Positions 14,628 through 22,160 of a stretch of DNA of 27,973 nt are shown in pieces (the stretch's first letter is position 1; each line of letters starts with the position of its first letter). The DNA lies in contig CAYNJW010000011.1 of NCBI GenBank assembly GCA_964397665.1, forward strand, positions 1 to 27,973. The letters run 5' to 3'. The translations under genes were made by a program, and so were the position numbers. This stretch comes from CAYNJW01 sp964397665. Its GTDB lineage: Archaea > Nanobdellota > Nanobdellia > Pacearchaeales > GW2011-AR1. The notes beneath the pieces are model-generated. The model was not told the origin of the DNA and made no database searches. It saw only the letters and a program-made list of their open reading frames with translations.

Positions 14628-15056
14628 ATGGATAGAATAGAAATTAAGAAAGTTACAAAAGATAAAAAAACCTTGGAAGATTATTTTAGATTGTACTCTA
14701 TTCTAAAAACTGTTTTGCCAGAATATTCAAGAAGAATAGAAAAATTAGAATATCTCAACTCAAGAAATTTAAGTTCACACGTTCTTTCTTTAAATGGCCA
14801 TGTTGTCGGTGGCTACATTCTTCACGATGAAGGAGATATAGCTTATTTAGAATTTATTGCTTTGATAGAATCAAGTCAGTCAAAAGGGTTGGGAAAGTTA
14901 TTAATTAATAATCTAATGGAAGAAGTTAGTAAGTTAGGATTTTCAGAAGTTCGTGCCGAGACTAAAAGCGAGAATTTACCAATTTTTAAAAAACTGAATT
15001 TTAAAGAGTATTTTCCGGGAGATGAAGGGTTTGTTTCAATTTATTTAAATGTTTAA
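14628..15056 (+). CDS. GNAT-family N-acetyltransferase
   Basis: 142 residues. This enzyme should transfer an acetyl group from acetyl-CoA to an amine. The acetyl-CoA site is the segment YLEFIALIESSQSKGLGKLLINNL (in two parts here: strand, then Q-S-K-G-L-G-K), matching the R/Q-x-x-G-x-G/A signature at about residues 84-97. The C-terminal part has the usual ENLPIFKKLNFKE, where GNATs have a conserved x.FY.k.GF-like turn. The substrate cannot be told. A longer reading from a TTG at 14616 is less likely because the TATA box is set for this ATG. Its end abuts the convergent gene at 15057 without any gap. Confidence 0.82.
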   Translation: MDRIEIKKVTKDKKTLEDYFRLYSILKTVLPEYSRRIEKLEYLNSRNLSSHVLSLNGHVVGGYILHDEGDIAYLEFIALIESSQSKGLGKLLINNLMEEVSKLGFSEVRAETKSENLPIFKKLNFKEYFPGDEGFVSIYLNV

Positions 15057-15425
15057 TTACCAAAGTCCAGTTCCGTTTGTTTGAGTTCCACTTTGAACTC
15101 CTGCTTTTCTTTCTAGTAATTCAATTCTTTGTTCCATTTTGTAAATTTTATTATCTAATGCTTCAATTTTATTATCAACTTCTCTTTTAGAATATCCTTC
15201 TGATTCAGTAGAAAATGAATTATTAGAAGAATTGTTTTCCATAAATCCAAAAACAGAAGAAGGTGTTTCTTCATTAGGTTGTTTTTTTTCAGTTTCTTTT
15301 TCTTTTGAGAAATCAACGAAGCCATCATTATTTTGTGTTGTTTGTTGATTATATGTGGCTGGTTTTATTAGGCCTTTTCTTTCTAATTCTCTCATATCAA
15401 CCATCCTTTTTTTCCTAAAAATCAT
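15057..15425 (-). CDS. Small hydrophilic coiled-coil protein, unknown function
   Basis: 122 residues. It begins with a basic stretch (MIFRKKRMVDMRELERKG). A low-complexity middle follows, rich in Gln, Asn, Ser and Glu (about 25-75). A heptad-like coiled coil sits near the C-terminus (VDNKIEALDNKIYKMEQRIE, about 82-108). There is no membrane span. A helix-disorder-coiled-coil layout suggests an adaptor or oligomerising protein, but no family is recognised. The start at 15425 fits the TATA box at 15447-15454 with the standard spacing. The internal ATG at 15404 is a weaker choice. Confidence 0.72.
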   Translation of the reverse strand: MIFRKKRMVDMRELERKGLIKPATYNQQTTQNNDGFVDFSKEKETEKKQPNEETPSSVFGFMENNSSNNSFSTESEGYSKREVDNKIEALDNKIYKMEQRIELLERKAGVQSGTQTNGTGLW

Positions 15426-15446
15426 AAATATTTATAGATTGAGGAT

Positions 15447-15454
15447 TATTTAAA
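15447..15454 (-). promoter_or_regulatory. TATA box of the coiled-coil protein gene
   Basis: TTTAAATA on the minus strand, centre 25.5 nt from the ATG at 15425. Confidence 0.6.
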
Positions 15455-15487
15455 TTTAATGAGTGCTAAAGATATAATTTCAGAAAG

Positions 15488-15495
15488 TTTATAAA
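15488..15495 (+). promoter_or_regulatory. TATA box of the 15517 gene
   Basis: TTTATAAA, centre 25.5 nt from the ATG at 15517. This rules against the upstream TTG at 15499 as the start. Confidence 0.7.
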
Positions 15496-15516
15496 CTCTT
15501 GAAGAGAGATAGTTGT

Positions 15517-15840
15517 ATGAGAGTGAGAGTGGTTGCATTAGTTTTTTTAATTAGTTTGTATTTCATTTCATTTTCCACAGCAATATCTTCATCTTCAACT
15601 GTTAGATTTGCATTTGACCCAAATGGAACTTTAAAATCTGAGAATAGTTCTTTAGAAGTATCTGATTTTGAAAATGGTTGGAATTTTTGGAATATTTTTT
15701 CAAAGTTTTTATCTATTTTCTTAGTTGGTTTAGTTATTTATATGTTGCATAAATTAAAGACTAAATCTAAAGTTGTCAAGAATAGCAAGTTAAAATCAAA
15801 ACAGATTTCTAAAAAGAAAGTTACTAAAAAGAAAAAGTAG
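15517..15840 (+). CDS. Small single-span membrane protein with polylysine tail
   Basis: 107 residues. A cleavable signal peptide (about 1-22, ALVFLISLYFISFSTA) precedes a short outside segment with two N-X-S/T sequons. One membrane span (about 65-82, FLSIFLVGLVIYML) and a ~28-residue cytoplasmic tail dominated by Lys (KTKSKVVKNSKLKSK... and SKKKVTKKKK at the end) complete it. The tail resembles that of the 6973-8451 surface protein and of the gyrase-operon zinc ribbon. No family is recognised. It precedes gyrB by 118 nt in the same direction but has its own promoter. Confidence 0.75.
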   Translation: MRVRVVALVFLISLYFISFSTAISSSSTVRFAFDPNGTLKSENSSLEVSDFENGWNFWNIFSKFLSIFLVGLVIYMLHKLKTKSKVVKNSKLKSKQISKKKVTKKKK

Positions 15841-15878
15841 TTTTTAAATTTTATTTCTTAAATAATTTGGTAAATTAT

Positions 15879-15895
15879 TTTTATCGACGATAAAA
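15879..15895 (+). promoter_or_regulatory. 17-bp perfect palindrome upstream of gyrB
   Basis: TTTTATCG-A-CGATAAAA, eight-base arms around one central base, without mismatch. It ends 11 bases before the gyrB TATA box and has the size of a dimeric regulator's operator. The flanking DNA is featureless A/T, so the CG-centred symmetry stands out. Confidence 0.45.
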
Positions 15896-15906
15896 GTATA
15901 AAAAGG

Positions 15907-15914
15907 TTTATAAA
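15907..15914 (+). promoter_or_regulatory. TATA box of the gyrase operon
   Basis: AAAAGG then TTTATAAA. Transcription is predicted near 15936, giving a leader of about 23 nt, unlike the leaderless genes around. Confidence 0.65.
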
Positions 15915-15937
15915 CTGTTCTTCTTTTTTAATATCAT

Positions 15938-15944
15938 AAGAGGT
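15938..15944 (+). promoter_or_regulatory. Shine-Dalgarno site of gyrB
   Basis: AAGAGGT, 14 bases before the gyrB ATG and at the predicted 5' end of the mRNA. The spacing is long, so its use is uncertain. Confidence 0.35.
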
Positions 15945-15958
15945 AAAATTATTTAATA

Positions 15959-17854
15959 ATGGAAAAATATTCGGCTGAAAATATTAAAGTTCTAGAAGGT
16001 CTTGAAGCAGTTAGAAAAAGACCTGGAATGTATATAGGTTCTACAGATAAACCAGGTTTACATCATTTGGTTTGGGAAGTGGTAGATAATTCTGTTGACG
16101 AACATATGATTGGTGTTGGAGAAGTAATAATCGTTACAATAAATAAGGATGGTTCTATGACTATTGAAGATGATGGAAGAGGTATGCCAGTAGATCCTCA
16201 CCCAGTTTATAAAAGACCTGCAATGGAAATAATTGTTACAAAATTACATGCAGGTGGAAAATTCGATGGAAAAGCTTACGCAGTTTCTGGAGGGTTACAT
16301 GGGGTAGGTATTTCAGTAGTTGCAGCTTTGTCTTCAGATATGACTGTTGAAGTTAGAAAAGATGGAAGTATATATTCTCAGAGTTATAAAATTGGGATAC
16401 CTAAAGCTGACATGAAAATAATTGGAAAATGTGAAAAAAAGGAACATGGTACAAAAGTAACTTTCATGCCTGACGATACTATTTTTTCAACAGTGGATTT
16501 TGATTATAAAACAATTGTTACAAGATTTAGAGAAATGTGTTTTTTAAATGCAGGTCTTAAGATTGTTTTAAAAGATTTAAGAGGAGAAAAAGAAAAAAAG
16601 GAAGAGTTTCATTATAAAGGTGGATTAGAAGAGTTTGTTAAGTGGTTAAACAAGACTAGAAAACCTATCCATCAAAAAATCATTAATTTTGAAAGAAAAG
16701 AGGGATCTACAATAGCAAATATTGCAATCCAATATACAGATTCATATAATGAGAATATACAAGGGTTTGTGAATACTATTAATACTATAGAAGGTGGAAC
16801 TCATGTTGCTGGTTTGAGAACAGCAATTACAAGAGTTATAAATGATTATGCTACTAAAAAAGGGATGTTCAAGAAAGGCGAAAAATTATCTGGAGATGAT
16901 GCTCGTGAAGGGATTACAGCAATTATTTCTTTAAAATTGGCTGAACCACAATTTGAAGGACAAACTAAAACAAAATTAGGTAATGGTGAAGTTAAAGGAT
17001 TAATAGATTCGATGGCTACTTCTGCTTTGTCAGAATTTTTTGAAGAAAATCCAACGATAGCAAAGAATATTATTTCTAAAGGTATTTACTCTATGAAAGC
17101 AAGGGAAGCAGCAAAGAAAGCAAGAGATTTAGTTAGAAGAAAAAATGCGTTAACAGGTGGAGGTTTACCTGGGAAATTGTCTGATTGTTCTGGAAGAAAG
17201 ATGGAGAATACAGAGTTATATATTGTTGAAGGTGATTCAGCAGGTGGTACTGCGAAGTCTGGAAGAGATAGAGAGACACAAGCAATTTTACCGTTAAGAG
17301 GTAAGATCTTAAATGTTGAAAAGTCAAATCCTGCGAAAGCGTTAGGTAGTGAAATGATTTCTAATTTAGTAACAGCAATAGGTACGGGTGTTGGAGAAGT
17401 TTTCGATATTAAAAAATTAAGATATGGGAAGATAATTATTATGACTGATGCAGATGTTGACGGGGCCCACATTAAAACTTTGCTTTTAACTTTTTTCTTT
17501 AGATATGTTCCTCAATTAGTGGAGGAAGGTCATGTTTTTGTTGCTGTTGCACCCTTATATTCTATAAAAAAGGGTGGAAAAATTTATTATGTTTATACTT
17601 CTGATGAGCTAAAAAAGAAGGTTGAAGAATTCGGTGGGAAAGGTGAAATTGGTAGATTTAAAGGTCTTGGAGAAATGAACGATGAGCAGTTGTGGGATAC
17701 AACAATGAATCCCAAAACAAGAAGGTTAAAACAAATTTCTGTAGAAGACGCTGTCGAAGCTGATGAAACTTTTAGTTTATTGATGGGTGATGCAGTTGCA
17801 CCAAGAAGACAATTTATTGAAGAAAATGCTGATAAAGCAGAGGTAGATTTGTAA
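15959..17854 (+). CDS. gyrB: DNA gyrase subunit B
   Basis: 631 residues, the short GyrB form without the enterobacterial insert. With GyrA it introduces negative supercoils using ATP. The GHKL ATPase has VWEVVDNSVDE (catalytic Glu and Mg-binding Asn), DDGRGMPV and GGLHGVGISVV (about 42-120). The transducer domain follows. The TOPRIM domain has EGDSAGGTAKSGR (about 424-436), ILPLRGKILNVEKSN and DADVDGAHI (about 498-506). The C-terminus ends EENADKAEVDL. Gyrase in archaea is of bacterial origin (established knowledge). It heads a tight gyrB-zinc ribbon-gyrA operon; the next gene begins one base after its stop. Confidence 0.97.
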   Translation: MEKYSAENIKVLEGLEAVRKRPGMYIGSTDKPGLHHLVWEVVDNSVDEHMIGVGEVIIVTINKDGSMTIEDDGRGMPVDPHPVYKRPAMEIIVTKLHAGGKFDGKAYAVSGGLHGVGISVVAALSSDMTVEVRKDGSIYSQSYKIGIPKADMKIIGKCEKKEHGTKVTFMPDDTIFSTVDFDYKTIVTRFREMCFLNAGLKIVLKDLRGEKEKKEEFHYKGGLEEFVKWLNKTRKPIHQKIINFERKEGSTIANIAIQYTDSYNENIQGFVNTINTIEGGTHVAGLRTAITRVINDYATKKGMFKKGEKLSGDDAREGITAIISLKLAEPQFEGQTKTKLGNGEVKGLIDSMATSALSEFFEENPTIAKNIISKGIYSMKAREAAKKARDLVRRKNALTGGGLPGKLSDCSGRKMENTELYIVEGDSAGGTAKSGRDRETQAILPLRGKILNVEKSNPAKALGSEMISNLVTAIGTGVGEVFDIKKLRYGKIIIMTDADVDGAHIKTLLLTFFFRYVPQLVEEGHVFVAVAPLYSIKKGGKIYYVYTSDELKKKVEEFGGKGEIGRFKGLGEMNDEQLWDTTMNPKTRRLKQISVEDAVEADETFSLLMGDAVAPRRQFIEENADKAEVDL

Positions 17855-17855
17855 G

Positions 17856-18095
17856 ATGGTTTCTAAGAAAGTTTTTAAGGCTTATTTTTGTCCAAAATGT
17901 AACAGTGTTAATGTTAGGTACACTTTTAGCATGGGGAATCTTTTTGGAGTTTTACCAAAGATGAAATGTTTAGATTGTGGATTTACTCTTCTGGGAAATT
18001 TTCCACAAGTTGTTAAGTATCCGAAAAGTGGTTCTAAAAAAATTGTAAAAAAGAAAGTAGTTAAAAAGAAAAAAATGGTGAAAAAAAATGGTTGA
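17856..18095 (+). CDS. Zinc-ribbon protein with polylysine tail, inside gyrase operon
   Basis: 79 residues. A CPKC...CLDC pair (Cys12/15 and Cys38/41 approx.) forms a zinc ribbon with hydrophobic residues between. Residues from about 58 onward are mostly Lys (SGSKKIVKKKVVKKKKMVKK), a nucleic-acid-binding type tail. It starts one base after the gyrB stop with AGAGGT 11 bases upstream, and overlaps gyrA by eight bases. It is thus made together with gyrase from one mRNA. A DNA-binding gyrase partner is a reasonable inference, but no named family is recognised. The tail codons also carry the gyrA Shine-Dalgarno motif (GGTGA, 18077-18081). Confidence 0.85.
   Translation: MVSKKVFKAYFCPKCNSVNVRYTFSMGNLFGVLPKMKCLDCGFTLLGNFPQVVKYPKSGSKKIVKKKVVKKKKMVKKNG
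18077..18081 (+). promoter_or_regulatory. Shine-Dalgarno site of gyrA
   Basis: GGTGA, 6-7 bases before the gyrA ATG at 18088, embedded in the zinc-ribbon gene's Met-Val-Lys codons. It supports start choice and translational coupling. Confidence 0.6.
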
Positions 18096-20631
18096 AGAAG
18101 TTGTAGAGATTAAAGAAGTTAATGAATCAGAAGAAATTTTAGAGAATGAAGAAGCTAAGAGAAGGAGAGAATTATTCAAAGAGAATATCAAGGCTAAGGA
18201 ACTAATTGATTCTGAAATTTCTCCAGAGATGCGTGAGGCCTATCTTAATTATGCAATGAGTGTTATTATTGGAAGAGCATTACCAAGTGCAGAAGATGGT
18301 TTAAAACCAGTTCATAGAAGAATTTTATGGGCAATGCATAGCATGGGTCTTCAAAGCAATAAACAGACTAAGAAATCTGCAGCGATAGTTGGTGATACAA
18401 TGGGTAAATATCATCCTCATGGAGATTCTTCAATTTATGATGCAATGGTAAGGATGGCACAATCTTGGTCTTTAAGATATCCTTTGGTTTTAGGTCAAGG
18501 AAATTTTGGTTCAATGGATGGAGATAATGCTGCTGCATATAGATATACCGAAGCTAAAATGCAAAAAATTTCAGATGAACTTTTGAATTCTATTGAGAAA
18601 AAGACTGTAGAAATGCGTGCAAATTATTCAAATGAAGTAGAAGAACCAGTTTTACTTCCCGGAAAAATTCCAAATCTTTTATTAAATGGCTCCTCTGGAA
18701 TTGCAGTAGGAATGGCAACGAATATGCCCCCACACAATTTGACGAATGTTTCAGATAGTATTTTATATTATCTTGATAATCCAGAATGTGAAATCAAAGA
18801 ATTATCAAAAATAATTAAAGCCCCTGATTTTCCAACCGGTGGAACTGTTTCTGGTCAGTTTAAGGAAATTTATGAAACAGGTAAGGGAAAATTAATCCTT
18901 GATGGAAAGGTTGAAGTAGAAGAACCAAAAAAGAAAACAGAGAAACTTAAAATTATAATAACTGAAATACCATATCAAGTAAATAAAGCAAATCTTGTTG
19001 AACAGATTGCAAATTTAGTGAGAGATAAAAAACTTCCAGATGTTTCAGATATTCGGGATGAATCAAGCAAAGGAAAAGTAAGAATTGTTGTAGAATTAAG
19101 AAAGGGCACAGAATCAAGATTTACAATTAATAGGCTTTACAAATATACTCAATTAAGAAATAGTTTCAATGCCAATATGCTTGCACTAGTTGGTCAACAA
19201 CCTAAATTATTAAACTTGAAAGAAATAATCGAAGTTTATGTAAACCATCGAAGAGGTGTTATTAGAAAGGAAAAAGATTTTGATTTAGCAAAAGCAGAGA
19301 AGAGATTGCATTTAGTTGGAGGTTTATTAATTGCTCAAAAGAATATCGATGCAGTTATTAAATTAATTAGGGCTTCTAAAGGGAGAAAGGAAGCAATGGA
19401 GTCTTTGATAAGTAAATATAAATTATCACAAAAACAAGCAGAAGCAATTTTAGAAATGAAGCTCTCACAGATAACCTCTTTAGAATTTGATAAGTTAAAA
19501 AAAGAAGAGGAAGAATTGAAGAATTTAATTTCAAGATTAAATAAAATTTTAGGAGATGAAAAAGAGATTTTAGAATTAATTAAGAAAGATTTAATCGAGC
19601 TTAAAGAAAAGTATGGGGATAGAAGAAGAACAAAAGTTGTTGGGAAAGTTGAAGAGTTAGATGAGGCAGCTTTAGTCGATAAGAAAGAAGTAGTGGTTAC
19701 AATTACAGATAAAGGTTATATTAAAAGATTAAATGTTGATGAATACAAGGCTCAGAAAAGAGGTGGAAAAGGAGTTATTGGTTCTAATTTAACCGAGGAA
19801 GATTTGGTAAAAGAATTATTAACATGTTCAACTCATGATTATCTTTTATTTTTTACAGATAAGGGAAAAGTTCATTGGTTAAAAGCACATGAAGTTCCAG
19901 CTTCTGCAAAGAGTTCAAAAGGTCGTGCTTTAATAAATCTGCTTGAATTAAAAGATGAGTTGGTTTCAGCAGTTATAGCAGTAAAGGAATTTAAAGATTT
20001 TTTAATGATGGCAACTAAAAAAGGAGTTGTAAAAAAGATTGAGTTAACCCAGTTTAGTTCACCAAGAAAAGGAGGAATTAAAGCAATTAAATTAGCTGAA
20101 AATCAAGATACTTTAATAAATGTTAAACCAATTTCTAAAGGTCAAGAAGTTTTATTAGTTACTAAAAAAGGTCAGGCAATAAGATTTAATAGTGATGAGA
20201 TTCGTTCAATGGGGAGGGCTTCATACGGTGTTGCAGGCATTAAACTTGGAAAAGAAGATCAAGTTGTTTCAATAGAAGTATTGCCAATAGATGAAAAGAA
20301 AGATTTTTCAGTTTTGACAGTTACAGAAAAAGGTTATGGAAAAAGAACAGAAATAGAAGATTATAGGTTAACCGGAAGGGCAGGGAAGGGAGTAATAAAT
20401 ATCAAGATTTCTGAAAAAAATGGTGATGTTGTAACTTCACAATCTGTTAAAACTGAAGATAACATAATTGTAACAACTGCAAAAGGAATTGTTATTCGAA
20501 CACCAATAAAGAATATTAGAATAATGGGAAGAGCAACACAAGGAGTTAAAATTATCAATCTTAAAGATAAACTAAAAGATAAAGTTAGAGATTTAATCAG
20601 GATTCCAAAAGAAGATGTTATTGAAGATTAA
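18088..20631 (+). CDS. gyrA: DNA gyrase subunit A
   Basis: 847 residues. It cuts and rejoins DNA in the gyrase tetramer. An acidic/basic extension of ~31 residues precedes the point where E. coli GyrA begins to align. The winged-helix core shows NYAMSVIIGRALPSAEDGLKPVHRR, then KYHPHGDSSIYD and the catalytic tyrosine Tyr153 in AAYRYTEAKM. The coiled tower follows. The C-terminal pinwheel holds the GyrA box variant QKRGGKG (about 555-561), needed for DNA wrapping, and further blade motifs (GRASYGVAG, GRAGKGVIN, GRATQGVKI). The GyrA box identifies true gyrase rather than topoisomerase IV. No acidic C-terminal tail is present. The start is set by GGTGA and coupling to the zinc-ribbon gene. Confidence 0.97.
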   Translation: MVEEVVEIKEVNESEEILENEEAKRRRELFKENIKAKELIDSEISPEMREAYLNYAMSVIIGRALPSAEDGLKPVHRRILWAMHSMGLQSNKQTKKSAAIVGDTMGKYHPHGDSSIYDAMVRMAQSWSLRYPLVLGQGNFGSMDGDNAAAYRYTEAKMQKISDELLNSIEKKTVEMRANYSNEVEEPVLLPGKIPNLLLNGSSGIAVGMATNMPPHNLTNVSDSILYYLDNPECEIKELSKIIKAPDFPTGGTVSGQFKEIYETGKGKLILDGKVEVEEPKKKTEKLKIIITEIPYQVNKANLVEQIANLVRDKKLPDVSDIRDESSKGKVRIVVELRKGTESRFTINRLYKYTQLRNSFNANMLALVGQQPKLLNLKEIIEVYVNHRRGVIRKEKDFDLAKAEKRLHLVGGLLIAQKNIDAVIKLIRASKGRKEAMESLISKYKLSQKQAEAILEMKLSQITSLEFDKLKKEEEELKNLISRLNKILGDEKEILELIKKDLIELKEKYGDRRRTKVVGKVEELDEAALVDKKEVVVTITDKGYIKRLNVDEYKAQKRGGKGVIGSNLTEEDLVKELLTCSTHDYLLFFTDKGKVHWLKAHEVPASAKSSKGRALINLLELKDELVSAVIAVKEFKDFLMMATKKGVVKKIELTQFSSPRKGGIKAIKLAENQDTLINVKPISKGQEVLLVTKKGQAIRFNSDEIRSMGRASYGVAGIKLGKEDQVVSIEVLPIDEKKDFSVLTVTEKGYGKRTEIEDYRLTGRAGKGVINIKISEKNGDVVTSQSVKTEDNIIVTTAKGIVIRTPIKNIRIMGRATQGVKIINLKDKLKDKVRDLIRIPKEDVIED

Positions 20632-20661
20632 AAAGTTTTAGATTTTTAATTTGTAGAAATC

Positions 20662-20669
20662 TATTTAAA
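20662..20669 (+). promoter_or_regulatory. TATA box of the phosphatase-like gene
   Basis: TATTTAAA, centre 25.5 nt from the ATG at 20691. Confidence 0.6.
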
Positions 20670-20690
20670 TAAGCAAAGTTATTTTTTTAA

Positions 20691-21215
20691 ATGAGAATAA
20701 AACATACAGAACCTTTGGGTGTTTTTGAAAATATTCAAGACCCACTACCGACAAATTGGAGGGAGATTTCCAAAAATGCGGGAAAATTCCCAAAAAATTT
20801 TGGTGTCATAGAGAAAGGAAAGTTATATCGTAGTGGAGTTATTTGGCCAAAACAAGTTAAGAATTTATTTTCTAGTTATGGTATTGAAAATGTTATTACC
20901 TTTTTAGATGGCGATTGGTTAGAAGATTTTTATGAGTCTGAAAAGATTACAATTCATCAATTTCCTATTTATCAAAGGAAGGAATTAACTTTTGAAAGGG
21001 TTGAAAAGATTGTTAAGATTATTGATTCTTTTGAGAAACCAGCAATTATTTCTTGTTTAAAAGGTGCAGTAAGAACTGGAATTGTTGCTGCAGGATATGA
21101 ATACTTAAAAATGGATAGAAGTAGTTTTGGAGTTATTTTTAGAAGTATGAAATATAAGAATTTTAATTATTCAGCTTTAAAAGAAATTTTAAGATACCCC
21201 AACCAGCATCTTTGA
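20691..21215 (+). CDS. Tyrosine/dual-specificity phosphatase-like protein
   Basis: 174 residues of the cysteine phosphatase fold. The P-loop is CLKGAVRTG, with Cys122 and Arg128 making the CX5R signature that holds phosphate as a thiol ester. The usual His before Cys is Ser. Further fold signs are GKLYRSGVIWPKQ (about 44-56), the beta strand VITFLDGDW (about 68-76), whose Asp could be the general acid, and a hydrophobic strand before the P-loop (KPAIISC). The substrate could be a phosphotyrosine, a phosphoinositide-like or a nucleotide phosphate. It is soluble, with no signal peptide. It has its own TATA box 60 nt after gyrA, so it is not obviously part of the gyrase operon. Confidence 0.82.
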   Translation: MRIKHTEPLGVFENIQDPLPTNWREISKNAGKFPKNFGVIEKGKLYRSGVIWPKQVKNLFSSYGIENVITFLDGDWLEDFYESEKITIHQFPIYQRKELTFERVEKIVKIIDSFEKPAIISCLKGAVRTGIVAAGYEYLKMDRSSFGVIFRSMKYKNFNYSALKEILRYPNQHL

Positions 21216-21254
21216 AATTTTTTATTGAGGGTAGTTATTAGATAGTAAGAAAGC

Positions 21255-21262
21255 TTTATAAG
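21255..21262 (+). promoter_or_regulatory. TATA box of the 21284 gene
   Basis: TTTATAAG, centre 25.5 nt from the ATG at 21284. It argues against the TTG at 21275 as start. Confidence 0.7.
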
Positions 21263-21283
21263 TAAAAATTTACCTTGTTTTTT

Positions 21284-21688
21284 ATGGTTGAAAGAATAAA
21301 ATATGAAAGTAAGTATAATAAATTAACTTTTGGAGAAAAAGTAAGAGAATCTACAAGTGCAATTCCAGGACTTCTTGCAAATTCTGGAGTAATTTGGGGG
21401 GTTGATTTATTGGGTGGTTTTGATAAATTAGTTAATATTTTACCTATTAATGATTTAAATTATGGGAATTATTTTTCAGTAGGTGCAGGATTATATGGGG
21501 GATTTGTTCCAGAAGGTTGTAGAAAGTTTACTTCTTTAGTTACTTTGGTTGGATCTTTTACACCAGAGGTTATGAATTTTATAGATAATGGAGATATAAA
21601 ACAAATTGGAGCTTCATCAATTATTAAAATCTTTTCTTATGGTGTGGCTTATACTCTAAGTCATGTATTTGGTGAAGTTGTTTCTTGA
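21284..21688 (+). CDS. Small Gly-rich hydrophobic protein, unknown function
   Basis: 134 residues starting MVERIKYESKYNKL. The middle is rich in Gly, Val and Leu (NSGVIWGVDLLGGF..., SVGAGLYGGF, LVTLVGSFTPEVMNF), with two to three weakly hydrophobic segments that could be membrane spans or re-entrant helices. There is no clear signal peptide and no Cys cluster. No family is recognised. Its last 28 bases overlap the end of the opposing gene. A leaderless start is supported by the TATA box at 21255-21262. Confidence 0.6.
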   Translation: MVERIKYESKYNKLTFGEKVRESTSAIPGLLANSGVIWGVDLLGGFDKLVNILPINDLNYGNYFSVGAGLYGGFVPEGCRKFTSLVTLVGSFTPEVMNFIDNGDIKQIGASSIIKIFSYGVAYTLSHVFGEVVS

Positions 21689-22125
21689 AGTTCATTTGAA
21701 AAAATTCTTTTTTTAGGTATTACTATTTTTGGTTTCGCCTTTACAAAATCTTCATTTCCTAATGCAATTTGAGTTATATCTCTTGTTTTTAAATAGTTGA
21801 GAATTATTTCTATAAAATATGAAATTATTAAATAGATTAATGAATCTATTAGCAATCCAAGAAATTTTATTGGCATTTTTTCAGGTGAATTAAAACTCAT
21901 AATAAAATAATGCATTGGCCAACCAAAAGATAACTCTAATCCAGATTCAAGAGATTGAGGACTAAACATTTTCCCCCAAGGAAATAAAAGAACTTGAATT
22001 AATAAAATTATTACAAAAATTGCTTCAAAAATATAAATCATTTTTTTCTTCGGAATAAGTTGTTCTGGAATTTCTTCCTTTATTGATTCCCAAGTAATTT
22101 TTTCTGCTCTTTTGTATTCTACCAT
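21661..22125 (-). CDS. Small membrane protein with three spans, unknown function
   Basis: 154 residues. A basic, hydrophilic N-terminus (about 1-27) precedes a strong span (about 29-48, MIYIFEAIFVIILLIQVLLF), a loop with PWGKMFSPQSLES and two further hydrophobic stretches (about 66-76 and 85-110, FLGLLIDSLIYLIISYFIEI). A basic C-terminal tail follows. The N-terminus is probably in the cytoplasm. No family is recognised. It lies 35 nt after aIF2-gamma but has its own TATA box at 22147-22154. Its 3' end runs 28 bases into the opposing gene. Confidence 0.72.
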   Translation of the reverse strand: MVEYKRAEKITWESIKEEIPEQLIPKKKMIYIFEAIFVIILLIQVLLFPWGKMFSPQSLESGLELSFGWPMHYFIMSFNSPEKMPIKFLGLLIDSLIYLIISYFIEIILNYLKTRDITQIALGNEDFVKAKPKIVIPKKRIFSNELQETTSPNT

Positions 22126-22146
22126 TTTTTAAAATATTTAATTATC

Positions 22147-22154
22147 TTATAATT
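22147..22154 (-). promoter_or_regulatory. TATA-like box of the 22125 gene
   Basis: AATTATAA on the minus strand, centre 25.5 nt from the ATG. The match is weaker than the others. Confidence 0.4.
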
Positions 22155-22160
22155 TAAATA

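Noticed and set aside
17086..17472. Antisense frame of 128 codons inside gyrB.
   Set aside because: It overlaps the conserved TOPRIM-coding part of gyrB, and no promoter or motif supports it.
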